Positions 5,425 to 6,525 of a DNA stretch of 6,525 nucleotides are shown one piece after another. Source of the DNA: Gemmatimonadota bacterium. Its GTDB lineage: Bacteria; Gemmatimonadota; Gemmatimonadetes; Gemmatimonadales; GWC2-71-9. The stretch covers positions 1-6,525 of the forward strand of contig QHTS01000316.1 of NCBI GenBank assembly GCA_003220905.1, read 5' to 3'. The notes below the pieces were generated by a model, which searched no databases, had not been told where the DNA came from, and saw only the letters and a program-made list of their open reading frames with translations. A program made the position numbers and the translations under genes. Numbering within the stretch: position 1 is the first letter of the stretch; every line of letters starts with the position of its first letter.

Positions 5425-5691
5425 ATGCTGGTCGTCCTGGTGCTGCTCGTGACCGTGGCGATGCGGGTCGCGATCGTCACCGCGGTGGTCTACCTGCTCC
5501 TTCCGCGGGGGCCTCTCTGTCCGCACTGCGGCATCGAGATGGTGCCGCTCCGAAACCGGTTTTTCGACCGCCTGTTGCCCGCGCTGCAACGTCGCTGGTG
5601 TCTAGAGTGCGGCTGGGACGGCGTCGTGCGGCGGGTGCGCGGCGCGCCGAATCACTCCATCGACGTGATGAGCCGCGCGGCGCGCTCGTAA
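5425..5691 (+). CDS. Small membrane-anchored zinc-ribbon-like protein
   Basis: This is an 88-residue protein of unknown function. An N-terminal hydrophobic helix (about 2-26) is followed by a cytoplasmic-looking segment with two CxxC pairs, C32-P-H-C35 and C59-L-E-C62. Their spacing suits a single zinc-ribbon site or, less likely, a redox or iron centre. Between the pairs is a basic and aromatic stretch (RNRFFDRLLPALQRRW), and the second pair reads WCLECGW. The tail is basic and has no motif. It begins 40 nt after the kinase stop on the same strand, so the two are probably co-transcribed. Its 3' end overlaps the convergent NDH-2 gene by 40 bp. The start at 5425 is chosen from its GGAGG site. 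The paired cysteines and the Shine-Dalgarno site support a real gene; the function cannot be named. Confidence 0.75.
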   Translation: MLVVLVLLVTVAMRVAIVTAVVYLLLPRGPLCPHCGIEMVPLRNRFFDRLLPALQRRWCLECGWDGVVRRVRGAPNHSIDVMSRAARS

Positions 5692-6525
5692 AAGAAATAG
5701 TCCCACGCCCAGTTCAGTAGCACGAACAGTTTGTTGCGGAATCCGATGAGCTGGATGATGTGGACGACCAGCCACACCACCCACGCCGCGAATCCGGTGA
5801 ACGCGATCCCCCGGATGTAGGCGACGGCAGCGTTCCGACCGATCGTGGCGAGCGTGCCCGGGTCGCGGTAGCGGAACGCCAGGGGCGGCTCCCCGGCAAT
5901 GCGGCGCTGGATGTTCTCGGCCGCGGTCTCGGCCATCTGGATCGCGACCGGCGCCATCATGGGCAGCGGGGCTCCGGCCACTTCGAGGTAGGACGCGTCG
6001 CCGATCACGTAGATGCCCGGATGACCCGGCACTTCGAGGGTCGGGTCGACGGGCACCCGGCCCTGCTGCGCCGTCGGCAGCCCGAGCCGACCGGTGAGGG
6101 ATACGGCTTTCGCCCCCGCCGCCCAGATGAGCGTGCACGCCGGGATCACCTCGCCGCTCTTCAGGAGCACGCGTGCGCCGTCGTAGTCCGCGACCGTCGC
6201 CCCGAATCGGACCTCCACGTGCTTGCGCCACAGGGTCTCGGCCGCGGCGTCCCGGAGCCGGGCGGGCATGGCGGCGAGCAGCCGGTCGGTGGCTTCGAGG
6301 AGCAACACGCGCACGTCCTTCACGTTGAGGCGCGGGTAGTCCTTCACCAAGACGAGCCGGATCAGCTCCGAGAGCGCCCCCGCCATCTCGACGCCGGTCG
6401 GGCCGCCACCCACGACGACGAACGTGAGCTCCGCCCGGCGGCGCTCGGGATCGGCCTCGAGCATGGCGCGCTCGAAGGCGTGCAGCACGTGGTTGCGGAT
6501 GCGGATCGCTTCCGGGATGTCCTTG
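5652..6525 (-). CDS. ndh: Type II NADH dehydrogenase (NDH-2), C-terminal part
   Basis: The gene enters from the right edge, so its N-terminal FAD-binding Rossmann motif is not visible; about 290 residues plus the stop are seen. NDH-2 is a single-subunit flavoprotein that oxidises NADH and reduces quinone at the inner face of the membrane without pumping protons. The visible part starts KDIPEAIRIRNH. It contains the NADH-binding Rossmann motif VVVGGGPTGVEMAG (about 36-49 of the fragment), TLIWAAGAK (131-139), the second flavin motif YVIGDAS (172-178) and the flavin/quinone-site helix MAPVAIQMAE (190-199). It ends with a hydrophobic C-terminal region (about 241-278, WVVWLVVHIIQLIGF onward) that matches the membrane-anchoring end of the family. 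A GTG at 6488 could be mistaken for the start, but similarity continues upstream of it. Other two-dinucleotide-binding-domain oxidoreductases are possible, but the C-terminal membrane region favours NDH-2. Confidence 0.9.
   Translation of the reverse strand, partial: KDIPEAIRIRNHVLHAFERAMLEADPERRRAELTFVVVGGGPTGVEMAGALSELIRLVLVKDYPRLNVKDVRVLLLEATDRLLAAMPARLRDAAAETLWRKHVEVRFGATVADYDGARVLLKSGEVIPACTLIWAAGAKAVSLTGRLGLPTAQQGRVPVDPTLEVPGHPGIYVIGDASYLEVAGAPLPMMAPVAIQMAETAAENIQRRIAGEPPLAFRYRDPGTLATIGRNAAVAYIRGIAFTGFAAWVVWLVVHIIQLIGFRNKLFVLLNWAWDYFFYERAARLITSME

Overview
The window is very GC-rich and densely coded, with little intergenic space. It reads as chromosomal DNA of a free-living, aerobically respiring bacterium. 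Gemmatimonadota or a similar high-GC soil lineage is my best guess from the protein style and GC content, but no marker in the window fixes the phylum.

Layout. (1) Positions 1-541, minus strand: the start of a complex I (NDH-1) operon, with complete nuoA followed by the first 31 codons of nuoB, which runs off the left edge. A good sigma-70-type promoter candidate lies just upstream of nuoA. (2) Positions 653-1213, plus strand, divergent from nuoA: dcd, a dCTP deaminase of the type that starts MSIKSD. (3) Positions 1285-3596, minus strand: a translationally coupled pair, made of a 143-residue protein with four predicted membrane helices and a 627-residue DUF2339 polytopic membrane protein, joined by a GTGA start/stop overlap. 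(4) Positions 3747-5691, plus strand, divergent from that pair: a membrane-bound hybrid histidine kinase with a C-terminal receiver domain, then a small membrane-anchored zinc-ribbon protein. (5) Positions 5652-6525, minus strand: the C-terminal part of a type II NADH dehydrogenase, cut by the right edge and overlapping the zinc-ribbon gene tail to tail by 40 bp.

How the genes relate. Parts of both respiratory NADH dehydrogenases (proton-pumping NDH-1 and non-pumping NDH-2) flank a nucleotide-metabolism gene, an uncharacterised membrane pair and a sensory kinase. Nothing in the sequence ties the kinase to a particular target.

The most unusual signal is non-coding. At each of the three gene ends that have room (nuoA, dcd and the DUF2339 gene) there is a four-unit array of a degenerate 13-bp repeat. 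Read on the coding strand, each unit ends in CGTC, or a variant of it. In each case the stop codon lies inside the array. At the convergent dcd/DUF2339 junction two such arrays meet head to head and form an eight-unit palindromic structure. A second notable feature is a run of G tracts at the end of the kinase gene. Loss of a single G there would fuse the kinase in frame to the downstream zinc-ribbon protein.
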